A DNA stretch of 64,000 nt from Rhizobium bangladeshense (GTDB lineage Bacteria > Pseudomonadota > Alphaproteobacteria > Rhizobiales > Rhizobiaceae), in assembly GCF_017357245.1 (NCBI RefSeq), contig NZ_CP071617.1:156547-220546 (forward strand). The letters run 5' to 3'. Within the stretch, counting starts at the first letter, position 1. Each line of letters starts with the position of its first letter. Made by a program: the position numbers and the translations under genes. The notes beneath the pieces are model-generated. The model worked only from the letters and a program-made list of their open reading frames with translations, did no database searches and was not told where the DNA came from. Of this stretch, positions 63,780 through 64,000 are shown piece after piece.

Positions 63780-64000
63780 ATGACGAGATTGGCGAATTCG
63801 CAGGGCCTAGAGATATTGCATGATGGGCATCGTACCCGCCTGAAATGGCACCGGCTGCGCAAGCGGGTTGCCGATCCGCTGTTTTCCGCCGAAGTGATGC
63901 GGAGGGTTTTGCAGCAGGCGCCTCGATGGAGCTCGATCTGCGCGTGCGCGCCGACGGCGGCTTCGTCGTGCTGCACGACAGGGAGCTCGAAGGTGAAACG
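63780..64000 (+). pseudogene. glycerophosphodiester phosphodiesterase-like gene, frameshifted and cut by the window edge
   Basis: An ATG at 63780 opens a frame that reads LKWHRLRKRVADPLFSAEVM. From about 63905 the sequence continues in another frame with GFAAGASMELDLRVRADGG and FVVLHDRELEGET, the E-L-D and V-V-L-H-D segments of the GDPD family (Glu, Asp and His of the Ca2+/catalytic site). One missing base near 63903 joins the two. The 3' part lies outside the window. The family cleaves glycerophosphodiesters from phospholipid turnover. Broken unless the indel is a sequencing error. Confidence 0.6.

Noticed and set aside
1..64000. CRISPR arrays, insertion sequences, tRNA or rRNA genes, replication origins
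   Set aside because: No regularly spaced repeats, transposase frames, terminal repeats, cloverleaf-type or rRNA-like sequences or rep genes were recognised when reading the window.

Overview
The window looks like accessory DNA of a plant-associated alphaproteobacterium, most likely Rhizobium or a close relative, probably from a plasmid or chromid. The reasons are the high GC content, the unusual density of ABC importers (six systems in 64 kb), a plant-associated-type LuxR solo, an Atu4866-type small protein, many LysR, LacI and GntR regulators next to the operons they probably control, and the lack of rRNA, tRNA or core housekeeping genes. The assignment is inferred from gene content; no alignment was run.

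Layout. 1-8.7 kb: the end of an acetamidase gene, then a LuxR solo between two proline-iminopeptidase-type hydrolases, the second leading a complete oligopeptide-type ABC importer. 8.8-9.7 kb: a YghU-type glutathione transferase. 9.8-17.3 kb: a sugar ABC operon without an ATPase gene, with a Gfo/Idh/MocA oxidoreductase and a cupin, a GntR regulator, and a divergent Tm-1-like/PEP-hydrolase-like pair. 17.3-17.9 kb: a broken short-chain dehydrogenase. 18-27 kb: three similar cassettes, each a LysR gene divergent from small redox or stress genes, with decayed fragments between them. 27.3-30.7 kb: a universal stress protein behind a FixK/FNR-like box, cbpA-cbpM, and accessory cdsA-plsC-like lipid genes. 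31-38.3 kb: a nucleoside/nucleobase-type BMP ABC operon with an amidase and a cytosine-deaminase-like enzyme. 38.4-40.7 kb: methyltransferase, alpha/beta hydrolase, msrA. 40.9-44.9 kb: a PotABCD-like ABC operon. 44.9-53.3 kb: an inositol-monophosphatase-family gene, a complete sugar ABC operon with isomerase and dehydrogenase genes, and a divergent LacI regulator with a palindromic operator. 53.3-54.0 kb: a Phd/VapC-type toxin-antitoxin pair. 54-63.5 kb: a probable sulfur-scavenging island (flavin-dependent monooxygenases and SfnB-like enzymes) built around a ribose-type ABC importer; its last monooxygenase is frameshifted. 63.8 kb to the end: the start of a frameshifted glycerophosphodiesterase-like gene.

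Most of the window is catabolism: a binding protein captures a plant- or soil-derived compound, permeases import it, and enzymes in the same operon process it under a local regulator. The most distinctive module is the LuxR solo at 1833-2621. It carries the Met/Trp ligand-pocket substitutions of regulators that answer plant compounds instead of acyl-homoserine lactones, and it sits with peptidase and peptide-importer genes as in the PipR system of Pseudomonas. The second module that may be little described is the ribose-type importer with C-S-cleaving-type monooxygenases. Signs of gene decay gather at 17.3-17.9, 21.9-22.6 and 62-64 kb. No CRISPR array, insertion sequence, origin or RNA gene was recognised.
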